Source: Mycobacterium bohemicum DSM 44277 (GTDB lineage: Bacteria; Actinomycetota; Actinomycetes; Mycobacteriales; Mycobacteriaceae). From it: a DNA stretch of 64,000 bases. Below the pieces are notes generated by a model. It had not been told where the DNA came from and ran no database searches. It was given only the letters and a program-made list of their open reading frames with translations. Made by a program: the position numbers and the translations under genes. Shown in pieces: positions 51,502 through 59,557 of this stretch. How positions within the stretch are numbered: the first letter of the stretch is position 1; each line of letters opens with the position of its first letter. The stretch is from NCBI RefSeq assembly GCF_001053185.1, contig NZ_CSTD01000002.1, positions 379,577 to 443,576 of the forward strand. The letters run 5' to 3'.

Positions 51502-52669
51502 CCCGTTGGTTCTCGAGCCACGGCCCGATCCGGCGCAGGGCCTCGTCGATGTCGCTCGTCGGCCCGGCGAAGGAGAGCCGGACGAACGAGTTGCCCCGAG
51601 CGGTGTCGAAGTCGATGCCGGGTGCGATGGCAACCCCGGTCTCCGCCAGCAGTTTCGAGCAGAACGCGAGCGAGTCGGTGGTGAAGTCCGAGACGTCGGC
51701 GTAGACGTAGAACGCGCCGTCCGTCGGCGCCAGCCGGTCGATGCCGATGCTGGGAAGCCCGTCGAGCAGCAGCGCGCGGTTCGCCGCGTAATGCCGCAGG
51801 TTGCCGTCGGCCTCGGCGGCGGCCTCCGGCGTGAACGCGGCGACCGCCGCGATCTGCGAGAGCACCGGCGGGCAGATGGTGAAGTTGCCGGTCAGGCAAT
51901 CCACCGCCCGGCGCAACGGCGGCGGCACGAGCAACCAGCCCAGCCGCCAGCCCGTCATCGCGTAGTACTTGGAAAAGCTGTTGACCACCAAGGCTTCTCG
52001 CGACGTCTGCCAGGCGCAGCTGGTCGGCGGCGCCCCATCGTAGACGAGGCCGTGGTACACCTCGTCGCTGATCAGCCGCACTCCGGACTCCTCGCACCAG
52101 GATGCGATCGCCGCCAGCTCGGCCGGCGGTATCACCGTGCCCGTGGGGTTGGCGGGGCTGGCGACGATCACGCCGCGCACCGGCGGGTCGAGCTCGGCGA
52201 GCATCCGCGCGGTCGGCTGGAACCGCGTCTGCGGCCCGCAGGGGATCTCGACGACCTCACACCCCAGGGTCGACAGAATGTTTCGGTAGCAGGGATAGCC
52301 GGGGCTGGCCAGTGCCACCCGGTCCCCGACGTCGAAACAGGCCAGAAAGGCAAGCAGGAACCCGCCCGAGGAACCGGTGGTCACCACCACCGCGTCGGGC
52401 TCCACGTCGATGCCGTGCGTGCGCTGGTAGTCGGCGGCGATCGCCGCCCGCAGCTCCGGGATGCCCAGGGCCACGGTGTATCCGAGCTCGTTGAGGTGCA
52501 GCGCGGACGCCGCGGCCGCGCGCACGGGCTCCGGCGCGCCGACGCTGGGCTGGCCGGCCGAGAGGTTCACCAGATCTCCATGGCTGCGCTTGCGCTCGGC
52601 GGCGGCCAGCCAGACATCCATCACGTAGAACGGCGGGATGCCGGCGCGCAGGGCGACGCGGTCGTTCAC
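51491..52669 (-). CDS. aspB: PLP-dependent aminotransferase AspB-like (Rv3565-like)
   Basis: A 392-residue fold-type I aminotransferase. The PLP lysine is in NSFSKYYAMTGWRLGW. Other landmarks are VTTGSSGGFLLAFLACFDVG, ASPANPTGTVIPPAEL, ISDEVYHGLVYDG and the C-terminal Arg in SFVRLSFA. GTG 52669 overlaps the stop of the fadE33 3' fragment (GTGA), preserving the fadE33-aspB operon junction. The 3' end overlaps the convergent FAAL gene by 11 nt. Substrate is unproven despite the name. Confidence 0.88.
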   Translation of the reverse strand: MNDRVALRAGIPPFYVMDVWLAAAERKRSHGDLVNLSAGQPSVGAPEPVRAAAASALHLNELGYTVALGIPELRAAIAADYQRTHGIDVEPDAVVVTTGSSGGFLLAFLACFDVGDRVALASPGYPCYRNILSTLGCEVVEIPCGPQTRFQPTARMLAELDPPVRGVIVASPANPTGTVIPPAELAAIASWCEESGVRLISDEVYHGLVYDGAPPTSCAWQTSREALVVNSFSKYYAMTGWRLGWLLVPPPLRRAVDCLTGNFTICPPVLSQIAAVAAFTPEAAAEADGNLRHYAANRALLLDGLPSIGIDRLAPTDGAFYVYADVSDFTTDSLAFCSKLLAETGVAIAPGIDFDTARGNSFVRLSFAGPTSDIDEALRRIGPWLENQRVTG

Positions 52670-52890
52670 GCTTGCAGCACTTCGGATTCCAGTTGACGCA
52701 GCAGCGCTTGCGGCGAGTCGAGCAGGTGCGCGCTGCCGTGTGCCCGCTTGAAGTACAGGTGCATGTCGTGTTCCCAGGTGATGGCGATCCCGCCGTGCAG
52801 CTGGATGCCTTCGGCGGCCACGGCCGCCAGGGCCTCGGTGGCCGCCAGGCGCGCCGTGGCGGCGGCCGTCGGCGCGGTCGCGGCCGTGTC
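52666..52890 (-). pseudogene. fadE33: fadE33, detached 3' portion
   Basis: About 72 codons matching the C-terminus of FadE33: AATARLAATEALAAVAAEG, then IQLHGGIAITWEHDMHLYFK and RAHGSAHLLDSPQALLRQLE. The frame upstream of about 52890 is no longer acyl-CoA dehydrogenase but the 5' part of cobC in another frame. The matching 5' part of fadE33 lies 2.4 kb away at 55345-55861. A central stretch of roughly 70-80 codons is missing. No plausible start remains, so this piece is not expected to make functional enzyme. Confidence 0.85.
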
Positions 52891-53095
52891 GTCGGGCGAC
52901 GGCGTCGCACGCCCGCCGGACGTCCTCGGCGCCGGGATAGCGCGCAAGGTCCGGAAGTCGCTGCGCCAGTCGCCGGATCAGCCATTGAGGGGGTTGCGCG
53001 TGCCGGACGTTGACGGCGAAGTCGAGCATCCCCGGCGCCACGGCCTGATCGCCGTGGTATCGCGCGGCCGGCACGCTCAACCCGACGTCATCCAT
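52875..53095 (-). pseudogene. cobC: cobC, truncated 5' portion
   Basis: From ATG 53095 the minus strand encodes about 73 residues of a CobC-type (L-threonine-O-3-phosphate decarboxylase/aminotransferase-like) N-terminus: DVGLSVPAARYHGDQAVAPG, MLDFAVNVRHAQPPQWLI, RLPDLARYPGAEDVRRACDA, RRHGRDR. It then runs into fadE33 sequence. In M. tuberculosis cobC (Rv2231c) adjoins ptkA, as here. Thus this end of the inserted segment carries the original cobC-ptkA boundary with cobC cut off. Confidence 0.8.
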
Positions 53096-53177
53096 CCGTG
53101 AAACACTAGTTGGCCGCCATCGGGGCGCGCGGCGACACCGTCGCACCCGGGCGCGGAGGATCAAGGACAATGGTGAG

Positions 53178-53879
53178 GTGACAGGCACAATGTCGGCCGA
53201 TTGCCCGGCCTCACCCGGCGCCGCGCCGCCCGGTCCGGCCGATCTGGTCATCTTCGACCTCGACGGCACGCTGACCGATTCGGCGGAGGGCATCGTCGCG
53301 TCCTTCCAGCACGCGCTGGCCCACGTCGGCGCCCCGGTGCCCGACGGCGACCTGGCCGCGCAGATCGTCGGGCCGCCGATGGACGACACCTTCCGGTCGA
53401 TGGGGCTCGGGGAGGACACCGAGAGGGCGATCGCGGCCTTCCGCGCCGAGTACGGCAGCCGCGGCTGGGCGATGAACGCGCTGTTCGACGGCGTCGGGCC
53501 GCTGCTGGCCGACCTGCGCGCGGCCGGGGTGCGCCTGGCGGTCGCGACCTCCAAGCTGGAGCCCACGGCGCGCCGCATCCTCGCCCATTTCGGGCTGGAC
53601 CAGCACTTCGAGGTCATCGCCGGGGCCGATCCCGACGGCTCCCGCGCAACGAAGGTGGAGGTGCTGGCCCACGCGCTGGAGCAGCTACGGCCGCTGCCCG
53701 ATCGGGTGCTCATGGTCGGCGATCGCAGCCACGACGTGCACGGCGCGGCCGCCCACGGAATCGACACCGTCGTCGTCGGCTGGGGCTACGGGCAGGCCGA
53801 TTTCCCGGACGGATTCGGCCCCACCGGCGTGACGCACGCCGCGACCATCGACGAGCTGCGGAGTGCGCTGGGTGTCTGA
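53178..53879 (+). CDS. ptkA: HAD-family protein tyrosine kinase PtkA
   Basis: A 233-residue HAD-superfamily protein matching M. tuberculosis PtkA (Rv2232). The phosphoglycolate-phosphatase-like motifs are VIFDLDGTLTDSAEG (motif I), VATSKLEPTARRIL (motif II with Lys) and MVGDRSHDVHGAAAHGIDTV (motif III/IV). In M. tuberculosis it phosphorylates the adjacent PtpA phosphatase. The long disordered N-terminal extension recalled for M. tuberculosis PtkA is shorter here. GTG 53178 or ATG 53190 are possible starts. It lies inside the segment interrupting fadE33. Confidence 0.88.
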   Translation: MTGTMSADCPASPGAAPPGPADLVIFDLDGTLTDSAEGIVASFQHALAHVGAPVPDGDLAAQIVGPPMDDTFRSMGLGEDTERAIAAFRAEYGSRGWAMNALFDGVGPLLADLRAAGVRLAVATSKLEPTARRILAHFGLDQHFEVIAGADPDGSRATKVEVLAHALEQLRPLPDRVLMVGDRSHDVHGAAAHGIDTVVVGWGYGQADFPDGFGPTGVTHAATIDELRSALGV

Positions 53880-54369
53880 TCGCAAGCCGCTGCACGTGAC
53901 GTTCGTCTGCACCGGCAACATCTGCCGGTCGGTGATGGCCGAGAAGATGTTCGCCGACCAGCTGCAGCGACGCGGGCTGGACGGGGCGGTGCGGGTGACC
54001 AGCGCCGGCACCGGCAACTGGCACGTCGGCAGCAGCGCCGACGAGCGGGCGGCCCGGGTCCTGCAGTCCCACGGCTACTCCACCGACCACTGCGCCGCGC
54101 AGGTCGACACCGACCACCTCGACGCCGACCTGGTGGTGGCCCTGGCCCGCAATCACCTGCGGATGCTGCGGCACCTGGGCGTCGGCGAGGACCGCGTGCG
54201 GATGCTGCGGTCGTTCGACCCGCGCTCGGCCGCGCACGCCCCGGACGTGGACGACCCGTATTACGGCGACGCCGACGACTTCGAGAGGGTCTTCGCCGTC
54301 ATCGAGGCCGCGCTGCCCGGGCTGCACGAGTGGGTCGACGCCCGGCTTGCGGAGAACGGGTCGGGTTGA
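53872..54369 (+). CDS. ptpA: Low-molecular-weight protein tyrosine phosphatase PtpA
   Basis: A 165-residue LMW phosphatase. The CX5R P-loop is CTGNICRS (C13, R19), preceded by HVTFV. The general-acid Asp is D128 in DVDDPYYGD, with tyrosines 130/131 corresponding to the PtkA targets Tyr128/129 of M. tuberculosis. The residue after CRS is Val rather than the usual Pro. In pathogenic mycobacteria PtpA is secreted and blocks phagosome acidification. GTG 53872 overlaps the ptkA stop. Confidence 0.93.
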   Translation: MSDRKPLHVTFVCTGNICRSVMAEKMFADQLQRRGLDGAVRVTSAGTGNWHVGSSADERAARVLQSHGYSTDHCAAQVDTDHLDADLVVALARNHLRMLRHLGVGEDRVRMLRSFDPRSAAHAPDVDDPYYGDADDFERVFAVIEAALPGLHEWVDARLAENGSG

Positions 54370-55184
54370 TGCGGCGGTTCGCGTTCCTGCTGCGGCCGGG
54401 CTGGATCGCCCTGGCGCTGGTGGTCATCGCGTTCGCCTACCTGTGCTTCATGGTGCTGGCCCCCTGGCAGTTGGGGAAGCACAACCGGACCTCCCGGGAG
54501 AACCAGCAGATCGAGTACTCCCTCAACACCGCTCCCGTCCCGTTGCAGGAGCTGCTGCCGCAGCAGGATTCGGTGGCGACGAGCGCGCAGTGGCGGCGCG
54601 TGACGGCGACCGGGCACTATCTCGCCGACGTCCAGGTGCTGGCCCGGCTGCGGGTGGTCGACGGCGATCCCGCGTTCGAGGTGCTGGCGCCGTTCGTGGT
54701 CGACAACGGACCCACCGTGCTGGTCGACCGCGGCTTCGTGCGACCCGAGCAGGGCTCCCGGGTGCCGCCTATCCCGCGCCCGCCGCAGGAGCCGGTGACC
54801 ATCACCGCGCGGCTGCGTGACCCCGAGCCGAGCCCGCCCGGCAAGGAGCCGTTCATCGCCGACGGCGTGCAGCAGGTGTATTCGATCAACACCGCGCAGG
54901 TCGCGGCGCTGACCAAGGTTCCGCTGGCCGGGTCCTACCTGCAGCTGGTGGATCACCAGCCCGGCGGGCTCGGCGTGCTCGGCGTGCCGCACCTGGACGC
55001 CGGACCGTTCCTGTCCTACGGGATTCAGTGGATTTCGTTCGGCATTCTGGCGCCGATCGGGCTCGGCTACTTCGCCTACTCGGAGATTCGCGCCCGCCGC
55101 CGGGAGAGGCAGGCGGCTTCGGCGCCGGAGGCCCCGGCCACGGTCGAGGACAAGCTCGCCGACCGCTACGGCCGCCGGCGATGA
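54369..55184 (+). CDS. SURF1-family cytochrome c oxidase assembly protein (Rv2235-like)
   Basis: A 271-residue membrane protein with one N-terminal helix (about 11-32, WIALALVVIAFAYLCFMVLA) followed by WQLGKHNRTSRENQQI, and a second helix near 222-245 (SYGIQWISFGILAPIGLGYF). An extracytoplasmic SURF1 domain lies between (VTATGHYLADVQVLARLR, VLVDRGFV). SURF1 aids heme-copper oxidase maturation. ATG 54369 overlaps the ptpA stop. As in M. tuberculosis it follows ptpA and precedes cobD on the other strand, but here only the cobD tail is left. Confidence 0.88.
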   Translation: MRRFAFLLRPGWIALALVVIAFAYLCFMVLAPWQLGKHNRTSRENQQIEYSLNTAPVPLQELLPQQDSVATSAQWRRVTATGHYLADVQVLARLRVVDGDPAFEVLAPFVVDNGPTVLVDRGFVRPEQGSRVPPIPRPPQEPVTITARLRDPEPSPPGKEPFIADGVQQVYSINTAQVAALTKVPLAGSYLQLVDHQPGGLGVLGVPHLDAGPFLSYGIQWISFGILAPIGLGYFAYSEIRARRRERQAASAPEAPATVEDKLADRYGRRR

Positions 55185-55252
55185 ATTCGGCCGGCGGCCG
55201 GCCGTGTGGCGCCGCGGGCGAACACCACCAGTTCACACCCGAAGCCGTCAGA

Positions 55253-55861
55253 TCACCGTCGATCTCTGCGACAACCGAGCCGCGCGGCCAGCAGCGCGGC
55301 CCCGGCCTGTACGAGCCGCGACAGCGTCACCGCGCGGCCCAGGTCGGCCGCCTCCTGCGCCCGCACCTTTGCCAGGCGACGCGTGGGATCCATCGTGGCG
55401 ACGGGCTCCGCGGTGAATCGGGTCCACCTGCTGAGCCGGCCGTCGGCCACCGCGACGACGACGTCGGCGATGTCGCCGTTGACCACGTAGTCGGGATCGA
55501 GCACCAGCGCGCCGATCACCCCGCCCTCGGCGAGCGCCTCCAGATTCTCGGCGTCCGGCTCGGGCGCGGCCAACAGGGCCAGCTCCGCCAGCGTGGTGCC
55601 CAGCAGGGGAGAGGGCACCAGCGCGCGGCCCAGCTCTTGCAGAACCGTTGCGGCATCGGCCAATTCGCCGCCGGCGCCACCGAGCTCCTCGGGTATCACC
55701 AGCGCGGCCGCCCCGACCTGCTCGCACAGCAGCCGCCACAGCGACTCGTCGTAGCCGAGGTCGGACTCCATCGCCTCGCGGACCGCCGCCGGGCTCGCGT
55801 GCTTGGCGACCAGCGCCGCGACGGTGTCGCGCAGCATCTGCCGTTCTTCGTTGATGGTCAC
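55253..55861 (-). pseudogene. fadE33: fadE33 5' portion fused in frame to the cobD 3' end
   Basis: From GTG 55861 about 170 codons match FadE33: MTINEERQMLRDTVAALVAK, ALVIPEELGGAGGELADAAT, ALVPSPLLGTTLAELALLAA, then PDYVVNGDIADVVVAV and TMDPTRRLAKV. Near 55345 the sequence switches to the CobD C-terminus (ADLGRAVTLSRLVQAGAALL) and stops at 55253. The fused 202-residue product lacks the FAD-binding C-terminal helical domain of acyl-CoA dehydrogenases. FadE33 normally pairs with FadE31/32-type subunits in HIP/side-chain dehydrogenation. GTG overlaps the fadE32 stop, so the operon head is intact. Confidence 0.85.
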
Positions 55862-56802
55862 AGTATCTCCAGTACCTCCAGGACTCGGCGCCGATGCCAC
55901 TGCGGCGTGCCCCACGCCGACCGCAGCGCTTGCACCCGCAGCAGCCACAACGACAGGTCGTGTTCCTGCGTGAACCCGATCGCCCCGTGGGTCTGCAGCG
56001 CCGCGCGCGCCGCCAGCAGGCTCGCCTCCGAAGCGGCCGCCTTCGCGGCGCTGACGTCGCGCGGCTCCATCGACAAGGCTGCCCCGTAGACGAGTGGGCG
56101 GGCCAACTCCACCGCGATGTGCACGTCGGCCAGCTTGTGCTTGATCGCCTGGTAGGAACCGATGATCCGGCCGAACTGGCTGCGCTGCTTGGCGTAGTCG
56201 ACGGCGGCGCCCAGCATCGCCTCGGCCGAGCCGATCAGCTGCGCCGCCGTGGCCAGCGCCCCGAACTCGTGGGCGCGCTCGACGTCGGCCCGCCAGGGCT
56301 GGCCGGTCGGCGTCACGTCGAAGACACGCCGGCTCGGATCGACGCAGTGGTGCTCCTGGCCCACCATGGCTTCGGTGACGCCGTCGTCGGTGACCAGCAG
56401 CGCCAGCCCGGCGGAATCGGCGTCGACGGCCCGCGGGTTCCGCGGGGGGTGCGCGACGGTGGCGATGAGCTCGCCGGAGGCCAGGTGAGCGCAGCGGTCG
56501 TCGTCCGCCAGCAGAATCGGTGCCACCGCAATGGATTCGGCGACCGGGCCGGGCACACACCAGCGGCCGAGTCGTTCAATGGCGACCACGAGGTCGACCG
56601 GATCGGCGCCGACGCCGTCGAATTTCTCCGGCACGGCCAGCGCGGTGACGCCCAGGTTGGCCAGTTGCTCCCAGACCTTGCGACCGGGTGCGGTGTCGCC
56701 GGCGGACCAGGCGCGTACGGCCCCGGGCACATCCGCCGCCCCGAGCGCCGCGTCGATGCTGGCCGCGAAGTCGCGCTGCTGTTCGTCTGGTGCGAAGTCC
56801 AC
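55858..56802 (-). CDS. fadE32: Acyl-CoA dehydrogenase FadE32
   Basis: A 314-residue acyl-CoA dehydrogenase subunit of the short type without the catalytic-base Glu of full-length enzymes in the usual place. Family segments are MDFAPDEQQRDFAASIDAAL, VTALAVPEKFDGVGADPVDL, YAKQRSQFGRIIGSYQAIKH and LQTHGAIGFTQEHDLSLWLL. Such mycobacterial FadE proteins form alpha2-beta2 heterotetramers with partners (FadE31 here). It acts in degradation of the C/D-ring (HIP) part of cholesterol, under KstR2. Overlaps fadE33. Confidence 0.9.
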   Translation of the reverse strand: MDFAPDEQQRDFAASIDAALGAADVPGAVRAWSAGDTAPGRKVWEQLANLGVTALAVPEKFDGVGADPVDLVVAIERLGRWCVPGPVAESIAVAPILLADDDRCAHLASGELIATVAHPPRNPRAVDADSAGLALLVTDDGVTEAMVGQEHHCVDPSRRVFDVTPTGQPWRADVERAHEFGALATAAQLIGSAEAMLGAAVDYAKQRSQFGRIIGSYQAIKHKLADVHIAVELARPLVYGAALSMEPRDVSAAKAAASEASLLAARAALQTHGAIGFTQEHDLSLWLLRVQALRSAWGTPQWHRRRVLEVLEIL

Positions 56803-56804
56803 GG

Positions 56805-57938
56805 TTACTTCTTCTCCCTCGGCAGGCCCAGCAACCGTTCCGAGATGATGTTGCGCTGAATCTCGTTGGTGCCGGCGTAGATCGGGCCTCCCAGCGCGAA
56901 GAGCAGCCCGTCGGTCCAGGGTCCGGCCAGTTCGCCGTCGGCACCGAGGACGTCCAGCGCCGTCTGGTGCAACTCGACGTCCAGGTCCGACCAGAACACC
57001 TTGGTCACCGACGATTCGGCGCCCAGCTCACCCCCCGCGGCGAGCCGGGTCACGGTGCCGAAGGTCTGCAGGCGGTAGGCCTGCGCCTTGATCCACCCGT
57101 CGGCGACGCGGTCGGCGAATTCGGCGGGGGAGCCGCGCTCTTTCCACAGCTCGACCAATCGCTCCGCGGCCGCCAGGAAGCGGGCCGGGCTGCGCAGCGA
57201 CATGCCGCGCTCGTTGCTCGACGTGCTCATCGCCGCGCGCCAGCCGTCGTTCGGGGTGCCGATCACGTCCTCGTCGGGGACGAAGACGTCGTCGAGGAAG
57301 ATCTCGCCGAAGCCGGTGTCCCCGCCGAGCTGGACGATGGGCCGCACGGTGACGCCCTGGGCTTTCAGGTCGAACATCAGGTAGGTCAGGCCGTTGTGCC
57401 GTTCGGCGGCGGGGTCGGACCGGAACAGCCCGAACGCCATCTCGGCGAACGGCGCCCGTGAGCTCCAGATCTTCTGGCCGTTGAGCAGCCAGCCGCCCTC
57501 GGTCCTGGTGGCGGTCGACCGCAGTGACGCCAGGTCGCTCCCGGATTCGGGCTCGGACCACGCCTGCGCCCAGATCTGTTCCCCGCTGGCCATTTTCGGC
57601 AGGATCCTATCGAGCTGCTCGGAGGTGCCGTGCGTGAACAGGGTCGGGGCCAGCATGGAGGTGCCGTTGGCGCTGGCCCGACCGGGCGCGCCGGCGCGGA
57701 AATACTCCTCCTCGAACACCACCCAGTGCAGCAGCGGCGCGTCGCGGCCGCCGTACTTCTCGGGCCACGTGATCACCGAAAGGCCGGCGTCGAACAGTAC
57801 CCGGTCCCAGCGCCGGTGCTGGGCAAAGCCTTCGGCGTTGTCGTAGGACTTCGTCGGGATCGATTCGGCGTTGGCGGACAAGAACTCCCGCACCTCGGCC
57901 GCAAACGCCAGCGTCTCGTCGTCCAGTTGCAGATCCAT
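56805..57938 (-). CDS. fadE31: Acyl-CoA dehydrogenase FadE31
   Basis: A 377-residue acyl-CoA dehydrogenase. Landmarks are ITWPEKYGGRDAPLLHWVVF, AQAWSEPESGSDLASLRSTA, LLNGQKIWSSRAPFAEMAFG, SNERGMSLRSP and GPIYAGTNEIQRNIISERLL near the C-terminus. ATG 57938 shares one base with the fadD3 stop. It is the second gene of the KstR2-regulated fadD3-fadE31-fadE32-fadE33 operon and is the likely partner of FadE32 and of FadE33, which is broken here. Confidence 0.9.
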   Translation of the reverse strand: MDLQLDDETLAFAAEVREFLSANAESIPTKSYDNAEGFAQHRRWDRVLFDAGLSVITWPEKYGGRDAPLLHWVVFEEEYFRAGAPGRASANGTSMLAPTLFTHGTSEQLDRILPKMASGEQIWAQAWSEPESGSDLASLRSTATRTEGGWLLNGQKIWSSRAPFAEMAFGLFRSDPAAERHNGLTYLMFDLKAQGVTVRPIVQLGGDTGFGEIFLDDVFVPDEDVIGTPNDGWRAAMSTSSNERGMSLRSPARFLAAAERLVELWKERGSPAEFADRVADGWIKAQAYRLQTFGTVTRLAAGGELGAESSVTKVFWSDLDVELHQTALDVLGADGELAGPWTDGLLFALGGPIYAGTNEIQRNIISERLLGLPREKK

Positions 57939-59482
57939 CAGACCAGCCCCCGCAGTTGTGTCTTGACCACTTTGCCGCCGGCATTGCGCGGCAGCGACTC
58001 GACGAACCGGACCGACCGTGGCGCCTTGAAGTTCGCCAAATGCTCTCGGCTGTACGCGATCACCGCCTGCTCGTCGAGGGCGGCGCCGGGGCGGGCGACG
58101 AGGAAGGCGCGGCCGACCTCGCCGAGCCGCTCGTCGGGCACCCCGATCACCGCGGCGTCGGCCACCCCGTCCATCCGCGCCAGCACCTGCTCGACCTCCG
58201 CGGGGTAGACGTTGAACCCACCGCAGATGTACATGTCCTTCAGCCGGTCGGTGATGCGCAGGTTGCCCGCCTCGTCCACCGCGCCGATATCGCCGGTGTG
58301 CAGCCAGCCGTCGGAATCGATTGCGGCGGCGGTTGCTTCGGGGTCGTCGAGGTAGCCCAGCATCACGTTCGGGCCGCGCAACAGCACCTCGCCCGTTTCC
58401 GACCCGTCGGCGCCGGCGATGCGCAGTTCGAAACCGGCGAAGGGGCGACCGCAGGTGGTGGCCACGGTGACGGCGTCGTCGTCGGCGCGGCACATCGTGC
58501 CCATGCCGTTGGCTTCGGTCAAGCCGTAGGCGGTGAGCACGATGTCGATGTCGAGTTCGGATTGCATGCGTTCGACCAACACCACCGGGACCGTCGCCGC
58601 CCCCGTCACCGCGAACCGCAGGGAGCTCAGGTCGTAGTCGCCGCGGGCCGGGTGGTCCAGCAGCGTCTGGTAGATCGTGGGCGGGCCGGGCAGCACGGTG
58701 ATGCGCTCGCGCTCGATCGCCTGCAGCGTCCGCAGCGGGTCGAAGGTCAGGTGCGGGATCAACGTTGCGCCGGTCTGCAGACAAGCCAGGATCCCGGCCT
58801 TGTAGCCGAAGTTGTGGAAGAACGGGTTGATGCACAGGTACCGGTCGTCGCTGGTGATCTTGCCGTTGGCGGCCCACGACGCCGACGCCGACAGCGACTG
58901 TCGGTGGGCGCACAGCACGCCCTTGCTCCGGCCGGTCGTGCCCGAGGTGAACAGGATGTCGCTGACGTCGTCGGGCGCGACGGCGGCCGCACGCGCGGCG
59001 ACCGCCCCGAGGTCCGTGCCGTGGGCGATGAAGTCGTCCCAGGTTCCGGCGCCGGTCTCCGGGGTCTCGATCGGGATGCGGATGACCTGGCGCAGCGCCG
59101 GGAGCGCGGCGCGGTCCAGCCCGGCGACCCGGTCGGCGCCGAGGAACTCGCCCATCGCGAACAGCACCGGCGCGCCGGTGCGGTCGAGGATGTCGGCGGC
59201 CTCCTCGGCGGTGTAGCGGGTGTTGAGCGGCACCATGGCCGCGCCCGCGTGGTGGATCGCCAGGCATGCCACCACCCAGTGCCAGGTGTTCGGCGACCAG
59301 ATCGCCACCCTGTCCCCGGCTTCGACGCCGAGCCCGATCAGCGCGGCGGCCGCCCGATGCACCTCCTCCCGCAGCGCGGCGGCGGTGAACGTGCGCTCGT
59401 CGGTGATCAGCGCCGGGTGGTCGGGGAGTTGGCGTGCGAAGCGATCCAGCGCCGCGGGCACGGTGCGTGGATCGTCCGTCAT
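57938..59482 (-). CDS. fadD3: HIP-CoA synthetase FadD3
   Basis: A 514-residue acyl-CoA synthetase activating the indanedione propionate HIP, the entry step of C/D-ring degradation. The P-loop is ILFTSGTTGRSKGVLCAH, the linker motif is DRLKDMYICGGFNVYPAEVE and the catalytic Lys is in RNAGGKVVKTQL. Unlike the FAAL at 49627, it lacks the FAAL-type insertion. GGAGG lies 8 nt upstream of ATG 59482. Its product HIP-CoA is the ligand that releases KstR2 in M. tuberculosis. Confidence 0.92.
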   Translation of the reverse strand: MTDDPRTVPAALDRFARQLPDHPALITDERTFTAAALREEVHRAAAALIGLGVEAGDRVAIWSPNTWHWVVACLAIHHAGAAMVPLNTRYTAEEAADILDRTGAPVLFAMGEFLGADRVAGLDRAALPALRQVIRIPIETPETGAGTWDDFIAHGTDLGAVAARAAAVAPDDVSDILFTSGTTGRSKGVLCAHRQSLSASASWAANGKITSDDRYLCINPFFHNFGYKAGILACLQTGATLIPHLTFDPLRTLQAIERERITVLPGPPTIYQTLLDHPARGDYDLSSLRFAVTGAATVPVVLVERMQSELDIDIVLTAYGLTEANGMGTMCRADDDAVTVATTCGRPFAGFELRIAGADGSETGEVLLRGPNVMLGYLDDPEATAAAIDSDGWLHTGDIGAVDEAGNLRITDRLKDMYICGGFNVYPAEVEQVLARMDGVADAAVIGVPDERLGEVGRAFLVARPGAALDEQAVIAYSREHLANFKAPRSVRFVESLPRNAGGKVVKTQLRGLV

Positions 59483-59526
59483 CGAATGCTCCTCCAAGCG
59501 GCCGTCCACCACCGGCGGCCTAACAA

Positions 59527-59540
59527 AGCAAGTGCTTGGT
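59527..59540. promoter_or_regulatory. KstR2 operator between fadD3 and fadE30
   Basis: AGCAAGTGCTTGGT matches the KstR2 consensus AnCAAGnnCTTGnT at every fixed base. It lies 45 nt upstream of fadD3 and 18 nt upstream of fadE30, so it can control both divergent operons. Confidence 0.9.
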
Positions 59541-59557
59541 AGGTTAGCCTACAGGTC

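Larger units (their letters stand above)
52880..55345. other. Segment of the cobC-ptkA-ptpA-SURF1-cobD locus lying inside fadE33
   Basis: Both ends of this 2.4-kb stretch join fadE33 sequence to truncated cobalamin genes: the 5' end of cobC on the left and the 3' end of cobD on the right. Between them the normal order ptkA-ptpA-SURF1 is kept. No transposase, integrase or terminal repeats are visible. It replaces about 225 nt of fadE33. Either a recombinational duplication/translocation or an assembly chimera. Boundaries are approximate (52870-52895 and 55335-55365). Confidence 0.75.
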
